The position numbers were made by a program, and so were the translations under genes. From positions 36,412 through 100,411 of the forward strand of contig JAJQBC010000077.1 in the NCBI GenBank assembly GCA_021203465.1: a DNA stretch of 64,000 nucleotides, written 5' to 3'. Of the stretch, positions 1 to 7,729 are shown one piece after another; within the stretch, counting starts at the first letter, position 1, and every line of letters begins with the position of its first letter. The stretch comes from Lachnospiraceae bacterium. Lineage in GTDB: Bacteria; Bacillota; Clostridia; Lachnospirales; Lachnospiraceae. The notes under the pieces were generated by a model, which had not been told where the DNA came from, did not search any database, and saw nothing but the letters and a program-made list of their open reading frames with translations.

Positions 1-200
1 TTCAACTCCACTACGTCGGCTTTCACTTCGACCATGTCCGCCTTCAGCTCCGCTATGTCGGCTTTCACTTCAACCATGTCTGCCTTCAACTCCGCTACGC
101 CAACTTTTAGATTCGCTACATCCTCTTTCAATTCTGTTACGTCTGTCTCGATATTGCCCACTTTCGTAAGCAGCAGGTCGAGTTTCTGGCTGTCTGTCAT
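1..200 (-). CDS. Coiled-coil heptad-repeat protein, partial (runs off the left edge)
   Basis: The reading frame starts at ATG 198-200 and continues off the left edge, so only the first 66 or so residues are visible. A GGAGG site lies about 10 bases upstream of the start. The protein opens MTDSQKLDLLLTKVGNIETD and then repeats a 14-residue unit of the type ELKADMVEVKADIA. Leu/Val/Ile alternate in heptad spacing with Lys, Glu and Asp, which predicts a long soluble coiled coil. At DNA level the unit is 42 bp, with two close copies and one diverged copy. No function can be assigned; such proteins are often annotated as hypothetical. It lies downstream of the trp operon on the same strand, 119 bases after trpA, with no obvious terminator between them. 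Confidence 0.7.
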   Translation of the reverse strand, partial: MTDSQKLDLLLTKVGNIETDVTELKEDVANLKVGVAELKADMVEVKADIAELKADMVEVKADVVEL

Positions 201-319
201 ATTCCATCCTCCATATCATTTGATGGATTTCCTGCAAGTTACATCATAATACGAGTGACGTCAGTATAACACGTACAGCCGATGAAGTCCATACATAATT
301 TCGTCCAAATTTTCACCCG

Positions 320-1096
320 TCAATTTGGTGAAATCGCTGCTTTCATCTCCCGCACAAACTGTGCCACATATGGCACAGCATCGTGCCCGTATTTCTCGAT
401 GAGCTTCACGATCGCTGATCCGACGATCACACCGTCCGACTGTGCGGCCATCTTTGCAGCGGTCTCCGGGTTCGAGATACCAAAGCCGATCGCCGCTGGA
501 ATGTCGGAAACACTTTTCACAAGTTTGACCATCGCACCCACATCGGTCGTGATCTCGCTGCGCATGCCGGTCACACCGAGGGAGGAGACACAATAAACAA
601 AACCATCCGCTTCCTTCGCAATCATCGCAATGCGCTCATGGGAGGTCGGCGCGATCAGAGAAATGAGATCAAGACCGCGCTCCCTGCACGCGCCTGAAAA
701 ATCCGCCTTCTCCTCGTAGGGCACGTCCGGCAGGATCAGGCCGTCCATGCCAATCGCCGCCGCACGATCGAGGAAACGCTCCGTTCCGTAAGAATAAACC
801 ACGTTTGCATAGGTCATGAATACCATCGGAAGCTTCACATCTTTCCGAAGTTCTACAACCATATCGAAAATTTTGTCCGTCATGACACCGCCTCTTAAGG
901 CTCTTAAGTTTGCCCCCTGAATCACCGGTCCCTCCGCCGTCGGGTCAGAGAAGGGAATGCCAAGTTCAATGAGATCCGCTCCGTTTTCTGCCATGGCGTG
1001 TACAATCGCTTTCGTCGTATCCAGATCCGGATCGCCGCAGGTGATGAAGGGAATGAATGCCTTCCCATTTTCAAATGCTTTTCTGATATTACTCAT
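320..1096 (-). CDS. trpA: Tryptophan synthase alpha subunit
   Basis: TrpA cleaves indole-3-glycerol phosphate to indole and glyceraldehyde-3-phosphate and passes indole to TrpB. The 258-residue protein starts [20 protein letters not shown] and shows the catalytic Glu in [11 protein letters not shown] and the catalytic Asp in the same segment (SDPTAEGP). The C-terminal phosphate-binding loops GFGISNPE and GVIVGSAIV are also present. Length matches the family. The start at 1096 was chosen because the longer upstream frame has no family similarity and because it gives an 8-base overlap with the end of trpB, with GGAG in the trpB coding end as ribosome site. It is the last gene of the trp operon. 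Identification is firm. Confidence 0.97.
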   Translation of the reverse strand: MSNIRKAFENGKAFIPFITCGDPDLDTTKAIVHAMAENGADLIELGIPFSDPTAEGPVIQGANLRALRGGVMTDKIFDMVVELRKDVKLPMVFMTYANVVYSYGTERFLDRAAAIGMDGLILPDVPYEEKADFSGACRERGLDLISLIAPTSHERIAMIAKEADGFVYCVSSLGVTGMRSEITTDVGAMVKLVKSVSDIPAAIGFGISNPETAAKMAAQSDGVIVGSAIVKLIEKYGHDAVPYVAQFVREMKAAISPN

Positions 1097-2285
1097 GGAG
1101 ATCCTCCCCTCTGTAGCGCGCAATCGCCGCGCAGTCCTTATCTCCGCGCCCGGAAATATTGATGACCATGACCTGATCTTTCTCCATCTGCGGAGCGAGC
1201 TTTTTCGCGTAAGCCACCGCGTGCGCGCTCTCGATCGCCGGAATGATGCCCTCCATGCGGCTGAGGTACTCAAAAGCGTCTACTGCCTCGTCGTCGGTGA
1301 TCGCGACATATTCCGCTCTTCCGGTATCGTGAAGCCAGGCGTGCTCCGGCCCGATACCCGGATAGTCGAGGCCTGCCGAGATCGAGTAGACCGGCGCAAT
1401 CTGCCCGTATTCATCCTGACAGAAGTAGGACTTCATGCCGTGAAAAATACCGAGCCGCCCGGTTGCAATCGTCGCCGCCGTCTCAAAGGTGTCGACGCCG
1501 CGTCCCGCTGCCTCGCAGCCGATCAGCCTTACACCCTCGTCCTCAATAAAATGATAAAACGCGCCGATCGCGTTGGAGCCGCCGCCCACACAGGCCAGCA
1601 CCGCATCGGGCAGTTTTCCTTCCGCCGCCAGACACTGCTCCTTAATTTCTTTCGAAATTACGGCCTGGAAATCGCGCACGATTGTGGGAAAGGGATGTGG
1701 TCCCATGACCGAGCCGAGCACATAGTGCGTATCGGCAATGCGGTTCGTCCACTCGCGCATCGTCTCGGACACCGCGTCCTTAAGCGTGCCGGTACCCGAG
1801 GAGACCGGATGCACCGTCGCACCGAGCAGCCGCATCTTATAGACATTCAGCGCCTGCCGCTTCGTGTCCTCCTCACCCATGAACACCTCGCACTCCATAC
1901 CCATCAGTGCCGCCGCAGTCGCTGCCGCGACGCCGTGCTGTCCCGCGCCGGTCTCAGCGATGACTCTCGTCTTTCCCATTTTCTTTGCGAGCAACGTCTG
2001 GCCGAGCACGTTGTTGATCTTGTGCGCGCCTGTGTGATTTAAGTCCTCGCGCTTCAGATAGATCTTCGCGCCGCCAAGATCCTCCGTCATCTTCTTCGCA
2101 TAGTACAGGCGCGAGGGTCTGCCCGCGTAATTATTGAACAGTTCCGTCAGCTCTGCCTGAAACTGCGGATCGTTCTTGTAGTGATTGTAGGCCTCCTCGA
2201 GCTCAATCACCGCATTCATGAGCGTCTCGGGAATATACTGCCCGCCATGCACCCCGAAACGTCCTCTGGATCCTGTCTTTGTCAT
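1089..2285 (-). CDS. trpB: Tryptophan synthase beta subunit
   Basis: TrpB is the PLP enzyme that condenses indole with L-serine to give tryptophan. The protein begins [20 protein letters not shown]. The PLP lysine lies in HTGAHKINN near residue 87, and the glycine-rich phosphate loop is [11 protein letters not shown] chose ATG 2285, with GGAG six bases upstream. A start four codons earlier (2297, MERRM) has a weaker AAGG site and cannot be excluded. The gene overlaps trpA by 8 bases and follows trpF after a gap of about 70 bases. The length of about 398 residues is normal for the TrpB1 class that works with TrpA. Confidence 0.97.
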   Translation of the reverse strand: MTKTGSRGRFGVHGGQYIPETLMNAVIELEEAYNHYKNDPQFQAELTELFNNYAGRPSRLYYAKKMTEDLGGAKIYLKREDLNHTGAHKINNVLGQTLLAKKMGKTRVIAETGAGQHGVAAATAAALMGMECEVFMGEEDTKRQALNVYKMRLLGATVHPVSSGTGTLKDAVSETMREWTNRIADTHYVLGSVMGPHPFPTIVRDFQAVISKEIKEQCLAAEGKLPDAVLACVGGGSNAIGAFYHFIEDEGVRLIGCEAAGRGVDTFETAATIATGRLGIFHGMKSYFCQDEYGQIAPVYSISAGLDYPGIGPEHAWLHDTGRAEYVAITDDEAVDAFEYLSRMEGIIPAIESAHAVAYAKKLAPQMEKDQVMVINISGRGDKDCAAIARYRGEDLHE

Positions 2286-2356
2286 CCTTCTCTCCATTCC
2301 GCCGCCTTTTCATCGACGACATTCACTTTTTATTCTGTATGAATTCAAAAATTGTT

Positions 2357-2986
2357 CTATAAATTTCTCACCGTCTCAATGATTCTCTGAATTTTCTCTG
2401 GATCTTTCTTCCTGTTCGTCTCCGCTCCGGAGCTCACATCCAGTCCCCATGGGGAAAATCTTCGCGCCGCGTCCCCGATATTCTCCGCATTCAGACCTCC
2501 GGCCAGCAGAAATGAACGCATAAGCCCGCAACCTTCCATCAACTTCCAATCAAAGCATTGCCCCGTCCCGTAGCCATTATCAAGCAAGACACGATCCGCA
2601 CTGCTCTCCCGCGCCGCTGCAAGATCCGCTGTCGTGCGTATCCAAAACGCCTTCCATATCTCGCAGTCTGGGACGAGTTTTCGTAGTCTTTGAATATACT
2701 CCTCGCTCTCGTGCCCGTGAAGTTGTATGACCTGAACCAAACCTTCCTTCCCGTAATCTGCCACTTCTTTCTCCGGCGAATCCACAAATACGCCCACGGC
2801 AGGAATCTCTTTATCCAGTCTTTCGCGCCAGATCTGCATTGATAACCTGGAAACATACCGATGGCTGGGCGGATAGAATACAAAGCCGGCATAGTCGGGT
2901 CGATACCGATTGATCGCCTCGATATCCTCGGCGCGGTAAAGACCGCAGATTTTTATCTTTACAGAGGCTTTCTCAATATTCGTCAT
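2357..2986 (-). CDS. trpF: Phosphoribosylanthranilate isomerase
   Basis: TrpF catalyses the Amadori rearrangement of phosphoribosyl-anthranilate to CdRP. The 209-residue TIM barrel shows the general-base Cys in KIKICGLYRAED near the N-terminus and the general-acid Asp in VLLDNGYGTG, followed by LAGGLNAENI and GLDVSSGAETN phosphate-binding loops. It is a separate gene, not fused to trpC as in enterobacteria. It lies between trpC (97 bases upstream) and trpB. A short non-conserved N-terminal stretch (MTNIEKASV) precedes the barrel, so translation could start slightly differently. Confidence 0.95.
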   Translation of the reverse strand: MTNIEKASVKIKICGLYRAEDIEAINRYRPDYAGFVFYPPSHRYVSRLSMQIWRERLDKEIPAVGVFVDSPEKEVADYGKEGLVQVIQLHGHESEEYIQRLRKLVPDCEIWKAFWIRTTADLAAARESSADRVLLDNGYGTGQCFDWKLMEGCGLMRSFLLAGGLNAENIGDAARRFSPWGLDVSSGAETNRKKDPEKIQRIIETVRNL

Positions 2987-3082
2987 CCACAGTCCTCCTT
3001 ACCTCTCGTTTCTTTATCTTTCCGGCCAAAAGCCCTGATCTCATATAGAAAACCCATCGTCCATCTTCGATACGCCTGAATA

Positions 3083-3865
3083 TCATTTTACAGTGCTGCG
3101 AAACTCCGCAAGCCGTGCGCCCTTGTCCTTCGCACGCATCAATGTCTCGCCGACGAGCACCGCATCCGCGCCAACCGCCGCCAACGATGCGACGTCCTGC
3201 GCATCCTTCACGCCAGACTCCGCCACGTACACGGCGTCCTGCGGGATCTGCGCCCGCAGCCGTGACGCATTCGAGAAATCCACGGTGAAATTCTTGAGAT
3301 TCCGATTGTTGACGCCGATAACCCGCGCGTCGGCCCGCACCGCGGATTCGATCTCGCGCTCATCGTGCGTCTCTACAAGCGCGGTCAGCCCCAGCATGTC
3401 GCAAACTGCCAGATATTCCCGCACCTGCTCAGTAGAGAGCAACGCACAGATTAGCAGCACCGCATCCGCACCCATCGCCTTCGCCTCGTAGATCTGATAT
3501 GCATCCACTGTGAAATCCTTTCGAATCATCGGCAGGGAGATCGCCGCACGTATTTCCCTGAAAATATCGTCCGACCCGAGGAACCATTTCGGTTCCGTCA
3601 ACACCGATACGCAGTCCGCCCCGGCCTGTTCGTACTCCCGCGCGATGTCCACATAAGGAAAGTCCGGCGCAATCAGCCCCTTCGAGGGAGATGCCTTCTT
3701 CACCTCACAGATAAAGGAAAGTCCCGACTTTTTCAGCGCCTTTTCAAAACGAAAATTCCCCTTTGGGAGAGCCTCCGCCCTGCACCTCAGCTCTTCAAAG
3801 GAAATATTCTTCTTCGCCTGCTCCACACGCCAGGCAGCGTGCGCAGCCAATTCATCTAGTATCAT
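3083..3865 (-). CDS. trpC: Indole-3-glycerol-phosphate synthase
   Basis: TrpC closes the indole ring by decarboxylating CdRP. The 260-residue protein carries the signature CEVKKASPSKGLI with the catalytic Lys, then IRKDFTVDAYQIYEA, LIVETH-like ALVETHDEREI, GVNNRNLKNFTVD and VAESGVKDAQDV, all classic TrpC motifs in order. The length is typical. It starts at 3865 with an AGGAGG-type ribosome site. A gap of about 120 bases separates it from trpD upstream; it holds no recognisable gene. Confidence 0.97.
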   Translation of the reverse strand: MILDELAAHAAWRVEQAKKNISFEELRCRAEALPKGNFRFEKALKKSGLSFICEVKKASPSKGLIAPDFPYVDIAREYEQAGADCVSVLTEPKWFLGSDDIFREIRAAISLPMIRKDFTVDAYQIYEAKAMGADAVLLICALLSTEQVREYLAVCDMLGLTALVETHDEREIESAVRADARVIGVNNRNLKNFTVDFSNASRLRAQIPQDAVYVAESGVKDAQDVASLAAVGADAVLVGETLMRAKDKGARLAEFRSTVK

Positions 3866-3988
3866 TTCCTTCCTCCTGATCCGTCAAAGAAAAATTCGGA
3901 ATATCTTGCCCATACATTCGCAGGTTCTGCGCCCTGTTTCCAAGGCACTCCCTGCTCAGTCTGTCCATATCCATATGAAGGACTGCAA

Positions 3989-5005
3989 TTACAGATTGGA
4001 AATCCTCACAAACTCCTCCATCGTGCGCTTTGCCGCGCCACTGTCGATGAGGCTTGCCGCGAGTTCTACACCGTCCGCCATCGTCGGCGCCTTATCTGCC
4101 ACGTAGAGCGCCGCGCCGGCGTTCAGGAGCACTGCGTTCCGCTTCGGTCCCTTCTCCCCGTCCAGAATCGCCCGGGTGATAGCCGCGTTCTCCTCGGGCG
4201 TCCCGCCCACGAGATCGGATTTCTCACAGCGCACAAGGCCAAAATCCTCCGGCTGAATAGTGCGGGAACGGAACCAGCCGTCCTTAAACTCGCAGATATG
4301 CATCGGCGCACTCGGAGAAATCTCGTCGAGCTTATCCATTCCGTATACGGACATCCCTCGCTCCACGCCCAGACTGATCAGCACCTGCGCCAGCGGCTCC
4401 AGCAGGTATTCATCATAAACACCCAAAAGATGCAGCTTTGGGCATCCTGGATTCGTCAGCGGGCCAAGAATATTAAAGACTGTGCGGAAGCCCAGCTCTT
4501 TGCGGATCGCGCCGACATATTTCATGGAAGTGTGGTACTTCTGCGCAAAGAAGAAACACATGCCCACTTTTTCAAGGAGTTCTTTGCATTTCTCCGGCTC
4601 TTGATTAATGTTCGCGCCGAGCGCCTCCAGACAGTCCGCTGCGCCACTCTTCGAAGAGGCCGCCCGGTTGCCGTGCTTGCCGACCTTGACGCTGCCCGCG
4701 GCCATCACGAAGGCCGCCGTGGTGGAGATATTGAAGGTGTGCGCGCCGTCGCCGCCCGTCCCAACGATCTCCATCAGATCCATGTCGGCGTTCACCTGCA
4801 CCGCGTGCGCGCGCATGGCCGCCGCGCAACCTGCGATCTCATCGCTGGTCTCCGCCTTCGTGCTCTTCGTCGCGAGTGCCGCGAGAAAGGCCGCATTCTG
4901 CGTCTGCGTGGTCGTGCCGCTCATGATTTCATTCATCACGGTATAGGCCTCGTCGTAGCTCAGATCCTGTTTGTTTGCGATTTTCTCGATCATCTCTTTG
5001 ATCAT
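3989..5005 (-). CDS. trpD: Anthranilate phosphoribosyltransferase
   Basis: TrpD transfers phosphoribose from PRPP to anthranilate. The 338-residue protein has the PRPP-binding GTGGDG motif in [18 protein letters not shown], the [15 protein letters not shown] loop and the [13 protein letters not shown] segment. It is a stand-alone gene, not fused to trpG. A strong AGGAGG site precedes ATG 5005. The trpG-trpD junction upstream is occupied by a small inverted-repeat element (5043-5179), so the trpD ribosome site lies within 40 bases of that element's end. Confidence 0.97.
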   Translation of the reverse strand: MIKEMIEKIANKQDLSYDEAYTVMNEIMSGTTTQTQNAAFLAALATKSTKAETSDEIAGCAAAMRAHAVQVNADMDLMEIVGTGGDGAHTFNISTTAAFVMAAGSVKVGKHGNRAASSKSGAADCLEALGANINQEPEKCKELLEKVGMCFFFAQKYHTSMKYVGAIRKELGFRTVFNILGPLTNPGCPKLHLLGVYDEYLLEPLAQVLISLGVERGMSVYGMDKLDEISPSAPMHICEFKDGWFRSRTIQPEDFGLVRCEKSDLVGGTPEENAAITRAILDGEKGPKRNAVLLNAGAALYVADKAPTMADGVELAASLIDSGAAKRTMEEFVRISNL

Positions 5006-5042
5006 TTTAGATTTCCTCCTGTTCTCTTACTTGATAAAGTTT

Positions 5043-5179
5043 CGTAACTGTTCAGTACCTTCACAGTTACGAGGGAAAAGCCCATTTAAAATCGCTTCGC
5101 GATGGGGCTTTTCCCCACATGCTGCAGGTTTTCATACGGTCTTCGCAGCAAGTGCGAAGACCTGTTCTGAATAGTTACA
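5043..5179 (-). repeat. Dispersed inverted-repeat element, copy 1, inserted at the end of trpG
   Basis: About 137 bases with near-terminal inverted repeats GTAACTGTTCAG (5044-5055) and CTGAATAGTTAC (5167-5178), 11 of 12 matching. It contains a perfect 10-bp hairpin at 5138-5162 and the 70-base core shared with 55433-55502. It encodes no protein of its own but supplies the last codons and stop of trpG. It resembles a miniature inverted-repeat element. No clear target-site duplication was seen. Confidence 0.85.
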
Positions 5180-5733
5180 AAATTTCTAAATATCTCCTGT
5201 CTATCCGGCGTCAGTACCGACTCCGGATGAAACTGTACTCCGTAAATGGGATAATCGCGGTGTTGCACCGCCATGACCTCCCCGTCCTCCGTCTGAGCCG
5301 TGGTTTTTAACACATCCGGTAGTGTCTCCCGGATCGCGGCAAGCGAGTGATAGCGGGCCACCGGGATTATCTCTTTCATGCCCCGAAAGAGCGGACAGTC
5401 CGTGTCGAGCCGCACCTGCGACTGCTTGCCGTGCATCAGCCTGCGCGCGTGAGAGATCGTCGCCCCGAAGGCCTCGCAGATCGCCTGATGTCCGAGGCAC
5501 ACGCCCAGAATCGGAATCTCCTTCCCAAGCTCTCGCGCCACCTCAATGCAGACGCCCGCGTCCTTCGGATAACCGGGTCCCGGCGAGAGAATAATACGCT
5601 CCGGGCTCAGGCCTCGGATCTCTTCAACATTCATCGCATCGTTGCGAATCACGCGGATATCCGGATTAATCATGCCAATAAGCTGATACAGGTTATAGGA
5701 AAAGCTGTCATAATTATCGATCAGTAAAATCAT
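5086..5733 (-). CDS. trpG: Anthranilate synthase component II with a repeat-derived C-terminal tail
   Basis: TrpG is the glutamine amidotransferase subunit of anthranilate synthase and may also serve as PabA. The nucleophile Cys lies in GVCLGHQAIC and the His-Glu pair in VQFHPESVLT. The start overlaps the trpE stop by four bases. The family normally ends soon after the EIFRNF segment. Here the last 29 or so codons, from VTIQN to the terminal AKRF, and the stop codon are read from an inverted-repeat element spanning 5043-5179. The total of 215 residues is about 25 longer than usual. The catalytic domain is intact, so activity is expected; the tail is probably disordered or tolerated. Confidence 0.95.
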   Translation of the reverse strand: MILLIDNYDSFSYNLYQLIGMINPDIRVIRNDAMNVEEIRGLSPERIILSPGPGYPKDAGVCIEVARELGKEIPILGVCLGHQAICEAFGATISHARRLMHGKQSQVRLDTDCPLFRGMKEIIPVARYHSLAAIRETLPDVLKTTAQTEDGEVMAVQHRDYPIYGVQFHPESVLTPDRQEIFRNFVTIQNRSSHLLRRPYENLQHVGKSPIAKRF

Positions 5734-7208
5734 GCGTCAATCCCCTCCTGTGCAACTTTCAGCGCGTTCATCGTGGCCTTCGCCTTGTTGATGCACTCCT
5801 GATATTCCTTCCGCGGGACGCTGTCCGCCACGATGCCGGCGCCGCTACGGACGAACACCTTACCGTTTTTCTTGTAGGCGATGCGGATCGCGATGCAGGT
5901 GTCAAGATTGCCCGTAAAATCAATATAGCCGATCGCGCCGCCGTAGATGCCCCGTTTATTATCCTCGAGCTCATTGATGATCTCGCAGGCCCGGATCTTC
6001 GGTGCTCCCGAAAGGGTGCCCGCCGGAAGGATCGCATCCACCGCGTCCAGCGCGTCGCGGTCCGCGCGAATCGTCCCCGCCACAGTCGAGCCGATGTGCA
6101 TCACGTGGGAGAAGCGCTCGATCGTCATGTATTTCTCCACCTTTACCGAGCCAAACTCACTGATCTTCCCAATGTCATTGCGCCCGAGGTCGACAAGCAT
6201 ATTGTGCTCGGAGCACTCCTTCTCATCCGAGAGCAGCTCCCGCTCGAGCCGCAGGTCCTCCTCCTCCGTCGTCCCCCGTGGCCTCGTGCCTGCGAGCGGA
6301 AAGGTGTGCAGCGTCCCATTCTCCAGCTTGACAAGTGTCTCCGGCGAGGCTCCCGCAATCTCAATGTCGTCGCTGGAAAAGTAAAACATATAAGGGGAAG
6401 GATTCAGCGTGCGCAATACCCGGTAGGTGTCGAGAAGACTCCCCTCATAATCCGCCTCAAGCCGGTTTGAAAGCACGACCTGAAAAATATCACCTTCACG
6501 AATGTACTCCTTCGCGCGCTCCACCATACTGCAATACTGCTCCTCACTGAACAGCGCCCGGTATTCCGAAGTAAAGCGTCCCGGCTCCGGCTTCGCCATC
6601 TCGCCCTGCGTCAGCAGGCGGCACATCGTATCCAATTCGACTTCCGCACGGTGATACTCCGTCTCAAAGTTCTCACAGCTGATATTCACGATCAGCGTAA
6701 TCTTCTGCCGGAAATTGTCAAAGGCAATAACCTTGTCGAAGAGCATCAGATCGACGTCCTTGAAACCCTCCGTGTCCTCCGCGTCCAGTTTAAGGGAGGG
6801 TTCCGCGTATTTCATATAATCGTAAGAGAAATAGCCTACCAGTCCGCCCGTGAAGGTCGGCAGTCCCTCGATCACCGGACTCTTATGCTCCTCCAGAATC
6901 TTCCGTATATAATCACCCGGATGTGCGGTCTCCACCGTGACCGAGGTGCCGTTTCGGATCGTTAGCCTTCCGTTCATGCAGGTCAGCTCGAGCTGCGGAT
7001 CGTAGCCCAGAAAAGTATAGCGTCCCCATTTCTGGCTATCCTCGATCGATTCGAGCATGTAGCAGTGGCTGCTAACATGCTTCAGCTTCTGCAAGACAAC
7101 AAGCGGCGTATACTGATCCGCGTACAGCTCACAGCTGACCGGGATACTGCGGTAGCGGCCGTCCGCCGCGATCGCTCTCGCCTCCTGAAAGTCTGGTTTT
7201 AACTTCAT
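5730..7208 (-). CDS. trpE: Anthranilate synthase component I
   Basis: TrpE converts chorismate to anthranilate using ammonia delivered by TrpG. The 492-residue protein starts MKLKPDFQEARAIA at 7208, behind GGGAG. Longer frames run into leader RNA and are rejected. The N-terminal allosteric domain shows CYMLESIEDS with GRYTFLG, matching the LES tryptophan-feedback motif. The catalytic C-terminal half contains REGDIFQVVLSNRLE, AGASPETLVK, FPLAGTRPRGTTEEED and LSGAPKIRACEII, with Mg-binding glutamates near YGGAIGYIDF. It is the first gene of the operon, directly downstream of the Trp T-box. Confidence 0.97.
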   Translation of the reverse strand: MKLKPDFQEARAIAADGRYRSIPVSCELYADQYTPLVVLQKLKHVSSHCYMLESIEDSQKWGRYTFLGYDPQLELTCMNGRLTIRNGTSVTVETAHPGDYIRKILEEHKSPVIEGLPTFTGGLVGYFSYDYMKYAEPSLKLDAEDTEGFKDVDLMLFDKVIAFDNFRQKITLIVNISCENFETEYHRAEVELDTMCRLLTQGEMAKPEPGRFTSEYRALFSEEQYCSMVERAKEYIREGDIFQVVLSNRLEADYEGSLLDTYRVLRTLNPSPYMFYFSSDDIEIAGASPETLVKLENGTLHTFPLAGTRPRGTTEEEDLRLERELLSDEKECSEHNMLVDLGRNDIGKISEFGSVKVEKYMTIERFSHVMHIGSTVAGTIRADRDALDAVDAILPAGTLSGAPKIRACEIINELEDNKRGIYGGAIGYIDFTGNLDTCIAIRIAYKKNGKVFVRSGAGIVADSVPRKEYQECINKAKATMNALKVAQEGIDA

Positions 7209-7250
7209 TTTGGTCTCCCTTCTGCATTTAATACCAATCCAAACGCTTCC

Positions 7251-7276
7251 TGCATCGGATACGAGCATCCGATGCA
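7251..7276 (-). repeat. Perfect 10-bp inverted repeat in the trpE leader
   Basis: The arms TGCATCGGAT and ATCCGATGCA are separated by 6 bases. The hairpin sits between the T-box terminator and the trpE start, so it exists only in read-through transcripts. No T-run follows, so it is not an intrinsic terminator. Confidence 0.6.
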
Positions 7277-7292
7277 GTCCACGTTTGTTTTT

Positions 7293-7316
7293 GCCAGCCG
7301 CTTTCATGCGGCTGGC
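7293..7316 (-). repeat. Second hairpin in the trpE leader
   Basis: The 8-bp arms GCCAGCCG and CGGCTGGC flank an 8-base loop. It stands between the T-box terminator and the 7251-7276 hairpin. No U-run follows in either direction. It may protect the 5' end of the read-through mRNA, but this is inference. Confidence 0.55.
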
Positions 7317-7349
7317 AGCTGAGCAATCTTCGCTCGGCTCGCTGCACGC

Positions 7350-7392
7350 AAAAAAAATCGCCCTCGACAAACACTGCTGTCTGTCAAGGACG
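7350..7392 (-). terminator. T-box attenuator terminator
   Basis: An 11-bp stem (CGTCCTTGACA with TGTTTGTCGAGGGCG side, including G-U pairs) is followed on the minus strand by ATTTTTTTT. It competes with the upstream T-box antiterminator and controls read-through into trpE. Confidence 0.9.
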
Positions 7393-7650
7393 AGTGATAA
7401 ACTACCCGCGGTGCCACCTTGCTTTGCGGAGCCTTGCCCCGCACCCTCTGCGGAATACTGTCATATTCCCGGCAACTGACGTATGCCTTCACGTCGCAGA
7501 ATACTCGGCTTTCGATTTTCCGCCTTTCCCTGCGCCCTCCGCGGTCCATTTGACAATCTGGGTTCGATCCGGCTCTCAGCGTCCCGGACTCTCTGTGCGG
7601 CCATAACTGCCTTTATCTCCGCCTCAACGGTTTCAACTGAAACCAGTTTA
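7350..7650 (-). promoter_or_regulatory. Tryptophan T-box leader
   Basis: This is a tRNA-sensing antitermination leader for trpEGDCFBA. The T-box antiterminator sequence AGGTGGCACCGCGG is at 7419-7406 on the minus strand, followed by a terminator stem and U-run at 7392-7350. Stem I features such as AGAGAGTCCGGGACGCTGAG are visible near 7595-7575. The likely specifier codon is TGG at 7548-7546, followed by ACC, as expected for tRNA-Trp. Uncharged tRNA-Trp should favour antitermination. Boundaries are approximate, since folding was done by eye. Confidence 0.93.
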
Positions 7651-7673
7651 ACAAACGACGCGAAATGTGTCAA
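7645..7673 (-). promoter_or_regulatory. Promoter of the trp operon
   Basis: On the minus strand TTGACA (7673-7668) is followed by 17 bases and TAAACT (7650-7645). The start would fall just upstream of the T-box stem I, which fits. The -35 box is perfect and the -10 box matches four of six positions. Confidence 0.75.
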
Positions 7674-7729
7674 GGGAAAAATCTTCTCGGCGGAATGCAG
7701 AAACCGAAGCCCTAAAGTCCAACCTCATT

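Noticed and set aside
957-2042. Plus-strand open frame opposite trpA/trpB
   Set aside because: Antisense shadow; trpA and trpB carry all catalytic motifs on the minus strand.
7304-7673. Short peptides in the trp leader region
   Set aside because: The sequence is explained by the T-box RNA (AGGTGGCACCGCGG, terminator, specifier), which needs no leader peptide.
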